Assembly: GCF_017312725.1 (NCBI RefSeq)
Contig: NZ_BOPO01000091.1
Location: 1-64,000 of the forward strand
Length of the DNA: 64,000 nt
Reading direction: 5' to 3'
Source: Actinocatenispora comari
GTDB lineage: Bacteria > Actinomycetota > Actinomycetes > Mycobacteriales > Micromonosporaceae
The first letter of the stretch is position 1, and each line of letters opens with the position of its first letter. The translations under genes and the position numbers were made by a program. Shown here in pieces: positions 22,886 through 30,992 of the stretch. The notes beneath the pieces were generated by a model, which was given only the letters and a program-made list of their open reading frames with translations, ran no database searches and was not told the origin of the DNA.

Positions 22886-24193
22886 ATGCCTGATGCGACA
22901 CGGTACCGGGAGACCGGTGAGGCGGCCTGGTCCTGGGTGCTGGCCCAGGTGCGCGACGACGACGGGCCGTGGCTACCCGAGGACGTGCCCGTCGACGGTG
23001 CACCGCCGACCGAGCCGGACGGCGAGCGCGACTCGGCGTACAGCGGCATCGCCGGGCTGGCGCCGGTGCTGACCGAGATCGCCCGGTACCGGCCGCTCAC
23101 CGGCACCGAGCGCACCCTCGCCGACGGCATCGTGGCCAGGCTCACCGCGACCGCGCCGGAGCGTACCGAGGCGTGCTGGGCCGACGGGCTGGCCGGGCAC
23201 GTCCTCGCGTTGCGGCAGCTCGCGCCCGGCACCGAACGCGTCGCGCTGCGCCGGCTGGCCGAGCTGGCCACCCCGGACGGCTGGCCCAGCACCTCCGACC
23301 TGGAGACGAGCGAGCCGATCACCGACCTGATCATGGGTACCGCCGGGGTCGTGCTGGCCGCCGCCTGGGCCGGCGGCCTGGACGCGACGGCGCTGCTGAC
23401 GACCGGCGGCACCGCGCTGCTGGGTGCGGCCGAGCGCACCGAGGGCGGGCTCGACTGGCGACTGCATCCCGGCTACCCCGCCAGTACGCCGAACTTCGCG
23501 CACGGCACCGCCGGGGTGGCGAGCGCGCTGGCCGTCGCGGGCACTCTGCTGGGCCGGAAGGACTTCGTCGACGCCGCCGTCGACGGGGCGCGGCACCTGC
23601 TGTCGGTCGGGTCGCTCGCCGACGGCGGCTTCGTCGTGCCGCACACCCTGCCGTACTCCAGCCGCGAGGTCGAGCCGGTCACCTACGGCTGGTGTCACGG
23701 CCCGACCGGCCTGACCTACCTGTTCGCCGCGCTGGCGCGCGCCGGGGTGTCGGACGTCGACGGGCATCCGGTCGCCGAGCTGCGCGAGCGGTGCATCCGC
23801 TCGGTGCTCGACTCCGGGCTGCCGCAACGGCTGCGGCCCGGCTTCTGGGACAACGACGGCCGCTGCTGCGGTACGGCCGGGGTCGGCGACATGCTGCTCG
23901 ACACCGCGCAGGACACCGGCAACGCGGAGCTGCTGGCTCCGGCCCGGACGATGGGCGACGCGCTGCTGGAGCGGGCGATCCGGGACGAGGCGGGCGCCCG
24001 CTGGCGGTTCGTCGAGTACCGGATCGAGCAGCCGCTGCTGCCGCCCGGTACGTCGTGGATGCAGGGCGCCGCGGGCATCGCGGCCTACCTGTTCCGGCTC
24101 GCCCGGGTACTCGACGACGGGCTGGCCGCCCCGGTGGTGGACCGCCCGGAACAGTGGTGGGCGGTCCCCGCCGCGCCGCGCGTCACCGGGTGA
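22886..24193 (+). CDS. LanC-like protein (lanthionine synthetase C family)
   Basis: A 435-residue protein with the alpha/alpha-barrel signature of the LanC family: repeated GxxG-type helix ends (SGIAGLAP, MGTAGVVLAA, HGTAGVASA, HGPTGLTYL, CGTAGVGDML, QGAAGIAAYL). The zinc site is Cys270 with His271 in GWCHG and Cys327-Cys328 in RCCG; usual LanC has CHG at the second site, so a Cys replaces the His ligand. ATG at 22886 is chosen by similarity. No LanA precursor, LanB/LanM or peptidase lies near, so this is a stand-alone LanC-like enzyme, possibly acting on small-molecule or protein thioethers. Confidence 0.85.
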   Translation: MPDATRYRETGEAAWSWVLAQVRDDDGPWLPEDVPVDGAPPTEPDGERDSAYSGIAGLAPVLTEIARYRPLTGTERTLADGIVARLTATAPERTEACWADGLAGHVLALRQLAPGTERVALRRLAELATPDGWPSTSDLETSEPITDLIMGTAGVVLAAAWAGGLDATALLTTGGTALLGAAERTEGGLDWRLHPGYPASTPNFAHGTAGVASALAVAGTLLGRKDFVDAAVDGARHLLSVGSLADGGFVVPHTLPYSSREVEPVTYGWCHGPTGLTYLFAALARAGVSDVDGHPVAELRERCIRSVLDSGLPQRLRPGFWDNDGRCCGTAGVGDMLLDTAQDTGNAELLAPARTMGDALLERAIRDEAGARWRFVEYRIEQPLLPPGTSWMQGAAGIAAYLFRLARVLDDGLAAPVVDRPEQWWAVPAAPRVTG

Positions 24194-24200
24194 GGCGCGC

Positions 24201-25031
24201 TCACCACCAGGCGTGCTCCTGGGCCCGGTCGGTACCGTCGGTGCGGTCCAGGCCGTCCAGGGCGGCCATGTCCTCGTCGGTCAGAGCGAAGTCGAAGACC
24301 TGCGCGTTGCTCTCGATCCGCTCCCGGTGGGTGGACTTCGGCAGCACGACCAGGCCGCGCTGCAACGCCCACCGGATCAGCACCTGCGCCGGCGTGCGGC
24401 CCAGTCGCTCGGCGATCTCGGCCACCTGCCGGTCGCCCAGGTGCCGCCCGGTACCGAGCGGGCTGTACGCCTCGATCGCCACGTTGCGCTGCTCGCAGGC
24501 GTCCAGCAGCTTCCGACGGAACTCGAACGGGCTGAACTGGACCTGGTCGACCACCGGCGGTACCTCGGCCACCCCGAACACCGCGGCCAGCTCCTCGACG
24601 TCGAAGTTGGAGACGCCGATCGACCGCGCGTACCCGCGTGCGTGCGCCCGCTGCATCCCGTCCCACGCCCAGGTCGGCCCACCCTGCGGCCAGTGGATGA
24701 TGTACAGGTCGACGTAGTCGACGCCGAGCCGCTCCAGGCTGCGCTGCGCCTCCCGCTCCGGATCCTCCCGGCCGGGGAAGAACTTCGTGGTGATGAACAC
24801 CTCCTCGCGGGGCACTCCGCTGTCGCGCAGCGCGCGCCCGACGCTGCGCTCGTTGCGGTAGGCCTGCGCGGTGTCGATGTGCCGGTAGCCGGCGGCGAGC
24901 GCCCAGCGCACCGCGTCCTCGCACTCCCGCCCGTCCGGCACCTGCCAGACGCCCAGCCCGAGCAGCGGAATCTCGTTGCCGTCGGCGAGCACCCGGGCCC
25001 GCCCGTCCGCCGTCGTACCTGGCTCTGCCAT
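24201..25031 (-). CDS. Aldo/keto reductase
   Basis: A 276-residue NADPH-dependent oxidoreductase of the AKR5-like group. The catalytic tetrad is complete: Asp53 and Tyr58 in HIDTAQAYRNE, Lys83 in TTKFF and His113 in IIHW. The C-terminal coenzyme motif LPKSTHRERIESN fits NADPH binding. It would reduce aldehydes or ketones such as 2,5-diketo-gluconate or methylglyoxal, but the substrate cannot be assigned. It ends 7 bases from the convergent LanC-like gene. No operon partner is obvious. Confidence 0.92.
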   Translation of the reverse strand: MAEPGTTADGRARVLADGNEIPLLGLGVWQVPDGRECEDAVRWALAAGYRHIDTAQAYRNERSVGRALRDSGVPREEVFITTKFFPGREDPEREAQRSLERLGVDYVDLYIIHWPQGGPTWAWDGMQRAHARGYARSIGVSNFDVEELAAVFGVAEVPPVVDQVQFSPFEFRRKLLDACEQRNVAIEAYSPLGTGRHLGDRQVAEIAERLGRTPAQVLIRWALQRGLVVLPKSTHRERIESNAQVFDFALTDEDMAALDGLDRTDGTDRAQEHAWW

Positions 25032-25219
25032 CGCGCACTCCTTCACCGGGATCGGACTGCTGTCGAGGGTATCGACCCCGGCTCCCCCCGTCCGCCGCAA
25101 CCGGGAGACGCGACAGCCGTCCCGTTCCGGCCGGCCCGTGCCGGATCCGGCCGCTTCGGCGGTGACGGCGCCCGCCAGCCGGCCCGGCGCGCGGGTGGTG
25201 CCTGGGCGGCGCGGACGGT

Positions 25220-26104
25220 TCAGGCGGCGTGCAGCAGCCGCTGCGGGAACGTCACGCCGGTCAGCTGTTCGGAGACCTGCCACAGGCGACCGGCGGTCGC
25301 GGTGTCCCGGGCGCGCGCGGAGCGGCCGACGAGCGTCGGCGCGCCGCGCCACTCCAGCAACCCGCGGGGCCCCACGTAGCTGTTGCCGGGCAGCTCGGCC
25401 GTCGCCGCGTACAGCATCGGCAGCGCGCCGGCGGCCGCGCTCTGCGCGAACGGCCGGACCAGCAGGTCGGCGAGCCGGTGCAGCCCGGTCTGCTGGCGCG
25501 ACAGCAGGTTGGTGGCGGCGAGGCCGGGATGTGCGGCGGTCGCGAGCACCGGCGAGCCGGACTCGGTGAGGCGGCGCTGGAGCTCCGCGGTGAACAGCAG
25601 GTTCGCCAGCTTGGACTGCCCGTACGCGGCCATCGCCCGGTAGCGGCGCCGCCGCCAGTCGAGGTCGTCGAACTCGATGGTGCCCGCCCGGTGCCCGACC
25701 GAGGACACGGTGACCACCCGGCCGCGGATGCGCGGCAGCAGCAGGTTGGTCAGCGCGAACGGGCCGAGATGGTTGGTGCCGAACTGCAGCTCGAACCCGT
25801 CCGCGGTGCGTGACAGCGGCGGGATCATCACCCCGGCGTTGTTGATCAGCACGTCGATCGGCTCGGTGAACGCCGTGGCGAACTCGCGGACCGATGCGAG
25901 GTCGGCGAGGTCGAGACGGTGCACCTCGACCCGACCGGGCATCGTGGCGGCAGCCTCGCGCCCGTTCTCCACGGTACGGACGGCGAGCACGACCCGGGCC
26001 CCGGCGGCGGCCAGCGCTCGACCGGCGGACTGACCGATCCCGCTGTTGCCGCCGGTCACGACGACGGTGCGGCCGGACAGAGCGGAGAGATCGAATGTTG
26101 TCAT
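25220..26104 (-). CDS. Short-chain dehydrogenase/reductase (retinol-dehydrogenase-like)
   Basis: A 294-residue SDR with cofactor loop TGGNSGIG (17-24), NNAG (88-91), active Ser134/135 in VTVSSVG, and Tyr161/Lys165 in YGQSK. The long form with a C-terminal extension resembles the retinol dehydrogenase/protochlorophyllide-type SDRs. ATG at 26104 is chosen; upstream in-frame residues do not fit the family. It is divergent from a TetR gene 61 bases away with an inverted repeat between, so it is probably the regulated target. Substrate unknown. Confidence 0.9.
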   Translation of the reverse strand: MTTFDLSALSGRTVVVTGGNSGIGQSAGRALAAAGARVVLAVRTVENGREAAATMPGRVEVHRLDLADLASVREFATAFTEPIDVLINNAGVMIPPLSRTADGFELQFGTNHLGPFALTNLLLPRIRGRVVTVSSVGHRAGTIEFDDLDWRRRRYRAMAAYGQSKLANLLFTAELQRRLTESGSPVLATAAHPGLAATNLLSRQQTGLHRLADLLVRPFAQSAAAGALPMLYAATAELPGNSYVGPRGLLEWRGAPTLVGRSARARDTATAGRLWQVSEQLTGVTFPQRLLHAA

Positions 26105-26125
26105 GAGCAACATAGTAGCCACCGG

Positions 26126-26159
26126 CAACAATGTTGTCAACGAAAACAACAGCTAGGAT
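26126..26159. promoter_or_regulatory. Candidate TetR operator and leaderless promoter
   Basis: CAACA A TGTTG (26126-26136) is an inverted repeat between the SDR and TetR starts, followed by GTTGT/ACAAC-like half sites. TAGGAT (26154-26159) lies 6 bases before the GTG of the TetR gene, the spacing expected for a leaderless transcript. The AT-rich block stands out in this GC-rich sequence. Confidence 0.5.
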
Positions 26160-26165
26160 CGGACC

Positions 26166-26759
26166 GTGCCCACCACCAGCGAGCGGCCGTACCACCACGG
26201 CAACCTCCGCACCGCCCTGCTCGACGCGGCCGAACGCGGCCTGCGCGAGCACGGCGTCGACCAGTTGGCGCTGCGCGACCTGGCCCGCGAGATCGGCGTC
26301 AGCCACGCCGCGCCCCGCCGGCACTTCGCCGACCGGCAGGCGCTGCTGGACGCGCTCGCCGAGACCGGTTTCGCCCGGCTGGACGCGGCGCTGCGGGCCG
26401 CCCTGGACAGCGCCGACGACTTCCCCGACCGGGTCCGGGCCGCGGCCGTCGTCTACACCCGGTTCGCCACCGAGAACGCCGCGCTGCTGGAGCTGATGTA
26501 CACCAGCAAGCACCGGCCCGGTGCGACCCGGATCACCGAGGCGGCCGAGACGACGCTCGGGCTGCTCGTCGAGGTGATCGCCCAGGGCCAGGCGGAGGGC
26601 GCGCTGCAGGCCGGCGACCCCGAGCAGGTGGGCATCGTGCTGTTCGCGACGCTGCAGGGCATCGCCTCGATCGTCAACGGCAACATCGTCCCGCCGGAGC
26701 TGCTCGACGGTCTGGTCAGCACGGCGGTCCAGCAGTTCCTCCGCGGCGCCCGCCCCTGA
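26166..26759 (+). CDS. TetR-family transcriptional regulator
   Basis: A 197-residue TetR protein. The DNA-binding helices are at 9-60 (YHHGNLRTALLDAAERGLRE, LALRDLAREIGVSHAAPRRH, FADRQALLDAL), of the class with a YHHG start and WHG-like C-terminal domain (TetR_C_33/WHG type). GTG at 26166 has no ribosome site, in keeping with leaderless transcription. It likely represses itself and the divergent SDR gene; the inducer could be an aldehyde or ketone handled by that enzyme (inference). Confidence 0.88.
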   Translation: MPTTSERPYHHGNLRTALLDAAERGLREHGVDQLALRDLAREIGVSHAAPRRHFADRQALLDALAETGFARLDAALRAALDSADDFPDRVRAAAVVYTRFATENAALLELMYTSKHRPGATRITEAAETTLGLLVEVIAQGQAEGALQAGDPEQVGIVLFATLQGIASIVNGNIVPPELLDGLVSTAVQQFLRGARP

Positions 26760-26860
26760 CGGTCCGCGCCGGATGGCCGTACGGGTTGGCCGCGCGGCCG
26801 TCGGCCGTGGCACCGGCGGGGATCCGGTGCCGTCGTCCCGGCCGACACCTCACGGGAGCG

Positions 26861-27025
26861 GTGCCGACACTCGGCGACAGGTCCGGGTTCGTCCCCGGCC
26901 GGGTCCTGCTCGTCACGCTGCTCGGCCTGGCCGGCGTGGTGGTACTCGCACTCGCCTCGCGGGTCGTCGGCGGCACGGCGCTGCGGCCGTCGGCGGGATC
27001 CGCGACCGGTACCGTCGGGACATGA
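26861..27025 (+). CDS. Possible small single-span membrane protein (weak)
   Basis: The 327-base space 26760-27086 holds one weak small frame: GTG 26861, preceded by GGGAGC, encodes 54 residues with one hydrophobic segment (VLLVTLLGLAGVVVLALASR). No similarity is recognised and third-position bias is not decisive. Apart from this I see nothing in the gap; there is no B12-box-like sequence before cobK. Confidence 0.25.
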   Translation: MPTLGDRSGFVPGRVLLVTLLGLAGVVVLALASRVVGGTALRPSAGSATGTVGT

Positions 27026-27086
27026 GCGATGCCGCGAACCACGGATCGACGTCACCACACGGCCGGCGGCCCGTGGGTGGTGCGCG

Positions 27087-27827
27087 GTGACGGTGCTGGT
27101 GCTCGGCGGTACCGCGGAGGCGCGGACGCTGGCCGAGCTGTTGCAGGCGTCCGGCGTCGCGTTCGTGTCGTCGCTGGCGGGCCGGGTGGCCCGGCCGCGG
27201 CTGCCGGTCGGCGAGGTCCGCGTCGGCGGGTTCGGCGGCGTCGACGGGCTCGTCCGGTACCTGTCCGAGCACGGCGTCACCGCCGTGGTCGACGCGACGC
27301 ACCCGTTCGCGATGGGAATGACCGCGAACGCGGTCGAAGGCTGCGAAGCCACCGGCGTCCCGTTGCTGCGGCTGGAACGCCCCGGCTGGGGCGACGCACC
27401 CGGGGCGGACCGCTGGCACTGGGTGGACGGTCACCGGGACGCGGCCGAACTGGTCGCGGCCCTGTCCGCGCGGCCGTTTCTGACCGTCGGGCGGCAGCGG
27501 CTGGACGCGTTCACCGGGCCGCTGCACCGGCACGCGGCGCTGGTCCGGGTGGTCGACGTACCGGACGTCGCGCTGCCGGCGGCATGGACGCTGCGCACCA
27601 GCCGCGGCCCGTACCCGGTCGCGGCCGAGCACGCGCTGATGACCGAGCACGCGGTCGACGCGGTGGTCACCAAGGACTCGGGCGGCAGCTACACCCGGGC
27701 CAAGCTGCAGGTCGCCGACGAGCTGGGCATCCCGGTCGTGGTGGTCCGCCGCGGCACCCCGCCCGGTACCGCGCGGACCGTCACCGACCCGGCCGACGCG
27801 GCGGCCTGGGCGATCGCGCGCGGCTGA
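27087..27827 (+). CDS. cobK: Precorrin-6A reductase CobK
   Basis: A 246-residue cytoplasmic enzyme that reduces precorrin-6A to precorrin-6B with NADPH. It starts with the VLVLGGTAEARTLAELL nucleotide-binding strand that defines CobK/CbiJ, followed by DATHPFA, the family's most conserved motif, and TSRGPYP and TKDSGG in the second Rossmann-like domain. The length is normal. GTG at 27087 is the start; no strong ribosome site. It lies alone on the plus strand, convergent with the cobB-cobA gene. I see no riboswitch upstream. Confidence 0.93.
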   Translation: MTVLVLGGTAEARTLAELLQASGVAFVSSLAGRVARPRLPVGEVRVGGFGGVDGLVRYLSEHGVTAVVDATHPFAMGMTANAVEGCEATGVPLLRLERPGWGDAPGADRWHWVDGHRDAAELVAALSARPFLTVGRQRLDAFTGPLHRHAALVRVVDVPDVALPAAWTLRTSRGPYPVAAEHALMTEHAVDAVVTKDSGGSYTRAKLQVADELGIPVVVVRRGTPPGTARTVTDPADAAAWAIARG

Positions 27828-27987
27828 CGCATCCCGCGCAGCGCCCGCGACGGGATCGGTCGTCGCACCGGGCAGAGCGCCCGCACTCCGTGGCCGCGGC
27901 ACCGATGGACCCGGCCACGCGCCACCGTACCGGCGCGGGTGCGGCGAGCGGAATCGCCTGCGGCGCCCGGGTCCGACGTGGTCCGGG

Positions 27988-30381
27988 TCAGTCTCGCGCG
28001 GTCGCATCCGTTGCGGTGGCGGCGAAACCGGCGACGGCGCCGATGACGGTGACCGCCGGCGGGCCGATCCCGGCCTCGGCCGCGACCGTGGCGATCGTCG
28101 CAACGGTACCGGTCTCGACGCGCTGGGCGGGCAGCCCGCCGTCGGCGACGACCGCCGCCGGGGTGGCCGGATCGAGGCCGGCGGCGACCAGCGCCGCGGT
28201 GATCGCCCCGAGGGTACGGACGCCCATCAGCACCACGATGGTGGTACCCACCGCGGCCAGCGCCGCGAAGTCCACCGTGGAGTCCGGATGGCCCGGCGGT
28301 ACGTGCCCGGAGACCACCGTGAACCCCTGGGTGCGGCCCCGGTGGGTGACCGGGATCCCGACCAGCGCGGGTACCGCGATCGACGACGTGACACCGGGAA
28401 CCACCCGGACCGGGACACCCGCCTCGGCGCAGGCGAGGACCTCCTCGCCGCCGCGGCCGAACACGAAGCTGTCCCCACCCTTGAGCCGGACGACGCGACG
28501 ACCGGCCCGCGCGTGCGCCACCAGCAGGCGGTTGATCTGCTCCTGCGTGGTCGCCGGGCCGCCCGGATGCTTGGCCACGTCGACGATCTCGGCGCCGGGA
28601 CGCAGCCAGGACAGCGCCTCGACCGGTACCAGCCGATCGGCCAGCACCACGTCCGCGGCGGCCAGTGCCGCCTTGCCGGCGACCGTCACCAGCCCCGGAT
28701 CGCCGGGCCCGGCCCCGACCAGTACCACTTCACCGACCGTACCGGCCCCGGCCGCGAACGCCGCCACGGCAACGGAATCGGCGAGCGCTGCGGCGTCGAC
28801 AGCCTCGACCACCTCGGCGGCACCGGCGGCCTCTGCGACACCGGCGACACCGGACACCCGTGGCGTGCCGTCGGCAACCGGTGCGCCGGCGCCGGCCAGT
28901 GGCGCGATGGCGTCGGGAACCGGTGTGCCGGTGACCTGGGCCGGTGCGTTGGCGCTGGGCGCGGTGCCCGACGACGGCAGCGGCGGGCGGTCGACCGCGG
29001 TGCGGCCGAACGCGCGGGCGGCGGCGGCGAAGCGCTGCGCCAGTTGCGGCTGGCCGGCCCAGTGCAGGTGCAGGTACGAGGCGGTCAGCGTCGCGGAGCC
29101 GACGCCGTCGGCGCGGCCGTCCAGCAGGAATGCCGGCGAGGCGCCGGCGCTCGGCGTCAGCGCGGTGCGGTGGAACTCGTGCCCGTGCAGCCGGGTGCCG
29201 GCCGGGCCGGCGAGCCCGTCGGCCGGGACCACCGCGGTGCGGTAGCCGAGCGACAGCCGCGGCGTCATCGCCGCGTCGGCGGGCAGCGCGCCGACCATCG
29301 GTCGCCCGTCGAGGCTGCGGCACAGGTACAGCAGGCCGGCGCACTCGGCGACGGTGGGCAGGCCGGCGCCGACCGCGTCGCGGACCTCGGCGCGCAGCCG
29401 GTGGTTGCCGGCCAGGTCGCCGGCGTACACCTCGGGGAAGCCGCCGCCGAGGTAGAGCCCGCGCACCCCGGCGGGCAGCTCGCGGTCGGTACGCGGGTCG
29501 AGCACGACGGTGTCGCAACCGGCGGCGCGCAGCAGCTCCTCGGTCTCCGCGTACCGGAAGGTGAAGGCACGGCCACCGGCCAGCGCCACCAACGGCCGGC
29601 TCCCGTCCGGCGCGGCGGCGCCGGTACCCGGCCGGTCGCCGTGCGGGGCGCGCACCTCGGCGAACGGATCCCACGGCGCGGCGTCCAGCTCCGGTGCGGC
29701 GCGGGCCAGTTCCAGCAGCGCGTCGAGATCGAGGCCGGCCTCGATCTGATCGGCGAGCACGTCGAGCTCGGCGGCGGCACCGGCGCGTTCGGCCGCCGGT
29801 ACCAGGCCGAGGTGGCGGGACGGAGCGACGATCCCGTCGTCGCGCCCGAGGACGCCGAGCACCGGCAGCCCGGTCGCGTCCAGCGCGTCGGTGACCTCGC
29901 GGGCGTGCCGCGGCGAGCCGGCCTTGTTGAGCACCACCCCGACCAGCCGTACCCCCGGGTCGAAGGTCCGCATGCCGTGCACGACGGCGGCGATCGACCG
30001 GGACGCGTGCGAGACGTCCACGACCAGCAGCACCGGGCTGGCGGTCAGCGCGGCGACGTGCGCGGTGGAGGCGAACCCGTCGGTGCCGAGTTGCCCGTCG
30101 TACAGGCCCATCACGCCCTCGACGATCGCCACGTCCGCGCCGGCGGCGCCGTGCGCGAGCAGCGGCGCGACCCGGTGCGTACCGACCAGGAACGGGTCCA
30201 GGTTGCGGCCCGGCCGGCCGGTGGCGAGCGCGTGGTAGCCGGGGTCGATGTAGTCCGGGCCGACCTTGTGCCCGCTGACGGTCAGGCCGCGGCGGCGCAG
30301 CGCGGCGAGCACCCCGGTGGCGACGGTCGTCTTGCCGTGGCCGGAGGCGGGTGCGGCGATCACCAGCCGCGGCAGCCTCAC
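27988..30381 (-). CDS. cobB: CobB-CobA fusion: cobyrinate a,c-diamide synthase / uroporphyrinogen-III C-methyltransferase
   Basis: A 797-residue fusion. 1-460 is CobB/CbiA: P-loop PASGHGKTT (11-19), DVSHASRSIAAV, and the class I glutaminase part with GGGFPEVYA and ECAGLLYL carrying the nucleophilic Cys near 347; it amidates side chains a and c of (hydrogeno)byrinate. An Ala/Pro/Val-rich linker (about 465-545) leads to a SUMT-type methyltransferase (about 549-797) with VGAGPGDPGLVTV, RLKGGDSFVFGRGGEE and VPGVTSS, which makes precorrin-2 from uroporphyrinogen III. GTG at 30381 overlaps the cobO stop (GTGA). The fusion joins the first and a late step of the pathway. Confidence 0.92.
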   Translation of the reverse strand: MRLPRLVIAAPASGHGKTTVATGVLAALRRRGLTVSGHKVGPDYIDPGYHALATGRPGRNLDPFLVGTHRVAPLLAHGAAGADVAIVEGVMGLYDGQLGTDGFASTAHVAALTASPVLLVVDVSHASRSIAAVVHGMRTFDPGVRLVGVVLNKAGSPRHAREVTDALDATGLPVLGVLGRDDGIVAPSRHLGLVPAAERAGAAAELDVLADQIEAGLDLDALLELARAAPELDAAPWDPFAEVRAPHGDRPGTGAAAPDGSRPLVALAGGRAFTFRYAETEELLRAAGCDTVVLDPRTDRELPAGVRGLYLGGGFPEVYAGDLAGNHRLRAEVRDAVGAGLPTVAECAGLLYLCRSLDGRPMVGALPADAAMTPRLSLGYRTAVVPADGLAGPAGTRLHGHEFHRTALTPSAGASPAFLLDGRADGVGSATLTASYLHLHWAGQPQLAQRFAAAARAFGRTAVDRPPLPSSGTAPSANAPAQVTGTPVPDAIAPLAGAGAPVADGTPRVSGVAGVAEAAGAAEVVEAVDAAALADSVAVAAFAAGAGTVGEVVLVGAGPGDPGLVTVAGKAALAAADVVLADRLVPVEALSWLRPGAEIVDVAKHPGGPATTQEQINRLLVAHARAGRRVVRLKGGDSFVFGRGGEEVLACAEAGVPVRVVPGVTSSIAVPALVGIPVTHRGRTQGFTVVSGHVPPGHPDSTVDFAALAAVGTTIVVLMGVRTLGAITAALVAAGLDPATPAAVVADGGLPAQRVETGTVATIATVAAEAGIGPPAVTVIGAVAGFAATATDATARD

Positions 30382-30992
30382 CACTCGATCCCCCGCTGGC
30401 CCTTCTGACCGGCCTGGAACGGGTGCTTGACCTGCGTCATGTCGGTGACCAGGTCGGCCAGCTCCACCAGCCGCGGGTCGGCGCGCCGGCCGGTGACCAC
30501 GACGTGCTGGTGGCCGGGCCGGTCGGCGAGCGTGGCGAGCACCTCGTCGGTGTCCACCCAGCCCCACTGCATCAGGTAGGTGAACTCGTCCAGCACGTAC
30601 AGGTCGTGGGTCTGCGCGGCGAGCCGCCGGCGCACCTCCGCCCAACCCTCGGCCGCCGCCGCGGCATGGTCCTCGGCGGTGCCTTCCTTGCGTGACCAGG
30701 ACCAGCCGGCGCCCATCTTGTGCCACTCGACCGGCCCGCCCTCGCCGGTCTCGGCGTGCAACGCGCCGAGCCGCTCCAGTACGGCCTGCTCGCCGATCCG
30801 CCACTTCGCCGACTTGACGAACTGGAACACGCCGATGTTCCAGCCCTGGTTCCAGCCGCGCAGCGCCAGCCCGAACGCGGCGGTCGACTTGCCCTTCCCG
30901 TCGCCGGTGTTGACCACCAGCAGCGGCCGGTTGCGGCGCTGCCGGGTGGTCAGCCCGTCGGCCGGCCGCACCGGCGGCGTCCCCTGCGCCAT
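30378..30992 (-). CDS. cobO: Cob(I)yrinic acid a,c-diamide adenosyltransferase CobO
   Basis: A 204-residue P-loop enzyme that transfers the adenosyl group of ATP to reduced corrinoid. It has the family pattern NTGDGKGKSTAAFGLALR (ATP loop about 30-37), VFQFVKSAKW, WSWSRKEG, DLYVLDEFTY, VVVTGRRADPRL and the C-terminal TQVKHPFQAGQKGQRGIEW. Length is typical of CobO/BtuR. Its ATG overlaps the chlID stop (TGATG) and its stop overlaps cobB, so chlID-cobO-cobB/A is one coupled operon behind the B12 riboswitch. Confidence 0.96.
   Translation of the reverse strand: MAQGTPPVRPADGLTTRQRRNRPLLVVNTGDGKGKSTAAFGLALRGWNQGWNIGVFQFVKSAKWRIGEQAVLERLGALHAETGEGGPVEWHKMGAGWSWSRKEGTAEDHAAAAAEGWAEVRRRLAAQTHDLYVLDEFTYLMQWGWVDTDEVLATLADRPGHQHVVVTGRRADPRLVELADLVTDMTQVKHPFQAGQKGQRGIEW

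Noticed and set aside
24194-25219. A lanthipeptide precursor near the LanC-like gene
   Set aside because: The short spaces on both sides hold no small ORF with a leader and Ser/Thr/Cys core.
26760-27086. A cobalamin riboswitch before cobK
   Set aside because: None of the conserved blocks seen at the two real riboswitches is present.
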